This document shows, in pieces, positions 1 through 7,128 of a DNA stretch of 7,128 bases. Source of the stretch: Verrucomicrobiota bacterium. Lineage in GTDB: Bacteria > Verrucomicrobiota > Verrucomicrobiia > Opitutales > Opitutaceae. Positions within the stretch are counted from its first letter, which is position 1. The number at the start of each line of letters is the position of its first letter. The stretch spans positions 1 through 7,128 of the forward strand of contig JAEXPG010000116.1 in the NCBI GenBank assembly GCA_023447015.1, written 5' to 3'. The position numbers and the translations under genes are program-made. A model generated the notes under the pieces. It worked only from the letters and a program-made list of their open reading frames with translations. It did no database searches and was not told where the DNA came from.

Positions 1-2550
<2,550 letters not shown>

Positions 2551-2626
2551 CACCGCCGGTCCCCCCGCGCACCGGACCTGGCCGACACGCCCTCGGTTCC
2601 AGCTCAAATCCCCGGCCAAGCAGCCG
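2551..2626 (+). other. 76-bp spacer between copies 1 and 2; no clear promoter or terminator
   Basis: This C-rich spacer is the only non-coding stretch in the window. It holds no recognisable -10/-35 pair, no strong ribosome binding site before 2627 and no T-tract. A weak imperfect hairpin can be drawn (2555-2562 pairing with 2574-2582 around one bulged T), but it lacks the U-run of an intrinsic terminator. The spacer fits read-through from copy 1 into copy 2, so the three genes are probably co-transcribed. Confidence 0.6.
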
Positions 2627-6900
<4,274 letters not shown>

Positions 6901-6904
<4 letters not shown>

Positions 6905-7128
6905 AAACGTCCACGTCCGCTACCCGGACTCGCGTGACAGTCGCCGCCATCGGGCGATCGCTCCTGCTCGCGGCGCTGCTGTGCTCTCTCGTCCCGGCCG
7001 GCCGCGCCGAAACAACCATCATCCCCGCCGCGCCGCCGGCACAGACCGAGATCGGCATCCCCGCGTTTGTCGTCCTGGGCCCCGAGGCGCTCGGTCTCAG
7101 TTCGATGCCGACCGACATGCACCTCCTT
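6901..7128 (+). CDS. Third propeller hybrid-kinase paralogue, N-terminal 76 codons only (3'-truncated by window edge)
   Basis: An open frame runs from the ATG at 6901 to the window edge with no stop. Residues 1-36 look like a signal peptide: basic residues up to Arg19, a hydrophobic [15 protein letters not shown] core and a cleavage site after GRA. Cys28 follows Leu-Leu, so it is not a lipobox cysteine. The mature start matches copy 2 closely. Copy 3 reads [20 protein letters not shown] (54-73), where copy 2 has [20 protein letters not shown], and both begin with Glu after cleavage and have an IPAAP or IIPAAP segment. This is therefore the start of the first propeller of another member of the same family. 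The kinase half is outside the window and is only inferred. The start codon overlaps the stop of copy 2 and has no Shine-Dalgarno sequence, which fits translational coupling. It could in principle be a propeller protein without a kinase. Confidence 0.87.

Noticed and set aside
2555..2582. Possible hairpin terminator after copy 1
   Set aside because: The stem is short, carries a bulged T and has a loop of 11 bases. No run of T follows, so nothing supports an intrinsic terminator.
6976..6990. Lipoprotein signal around Cys28 of copy 3
   Set aside because: The residue before the Cys is Leu, not Gly, Ala or Ser, so there is no lipobox. A normal cleavage site follows at GRA.

Overview
This is a GC-rich bacterial window, almost wholly coding and all on the + strand. 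It holds part of a tandem array of at least three paralogous membrane-bound hybrid sensor kinases: one copy without its N-terminus (1-2550), one complete 1,425-residue copy (2627-6904), and the first 76 codons of a third copy (6901-7128). There are no RNA genes, mobile elements or CRISPR arrays, and no gap longer than 76 bp. The strong C/G preference at third codon positions, the giant propeller-type hybrid kinases and the lack of Shine-Dalgarno sequences would fit a high-GC Verrucomicrobiota such as Opitutaceae. That placement is an inference from general knowledge, not something the window proves.

Layout. Each protein is a periplasmic sensor followed by a cytoplasmic phosphorelay. The complete copy has a signal peptide, 14 blade-like repeats (enough for two seven-bladed propellers), a Y_Y_Y domain, one transmembrane helix, a roughly 95-residue coiled coil, a HisKA domain with its phospho-acceptor His, a HATPase_c domain and two intact receiver domains. 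This is the input half of the Bacteroidetes hybrid two-component systems (HTCS) that sense glycans. The AraC-type DNA-binding end is missing and a second receiver sits in its place. No HPt domain or separate response regulator is present in the window.

How the genes relate. Copies 1 and 2 are 76 bp apart, and copy 2 overlaps copy 3 by an ATGA, so the array is probably one transcript. The sensors have diverged, while the kinase dimerisation/phosphotransfer region and the second receiver are nearly unchanged. One DNA tract of 62 bp is identical between copies 1 and 2. The coiled coils differ by exactly one heptad. These facts suggest several sensors with different inputs feeding one shared output, possibly through mixed dimers. 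The signal and the output partner cannot be read from this window.
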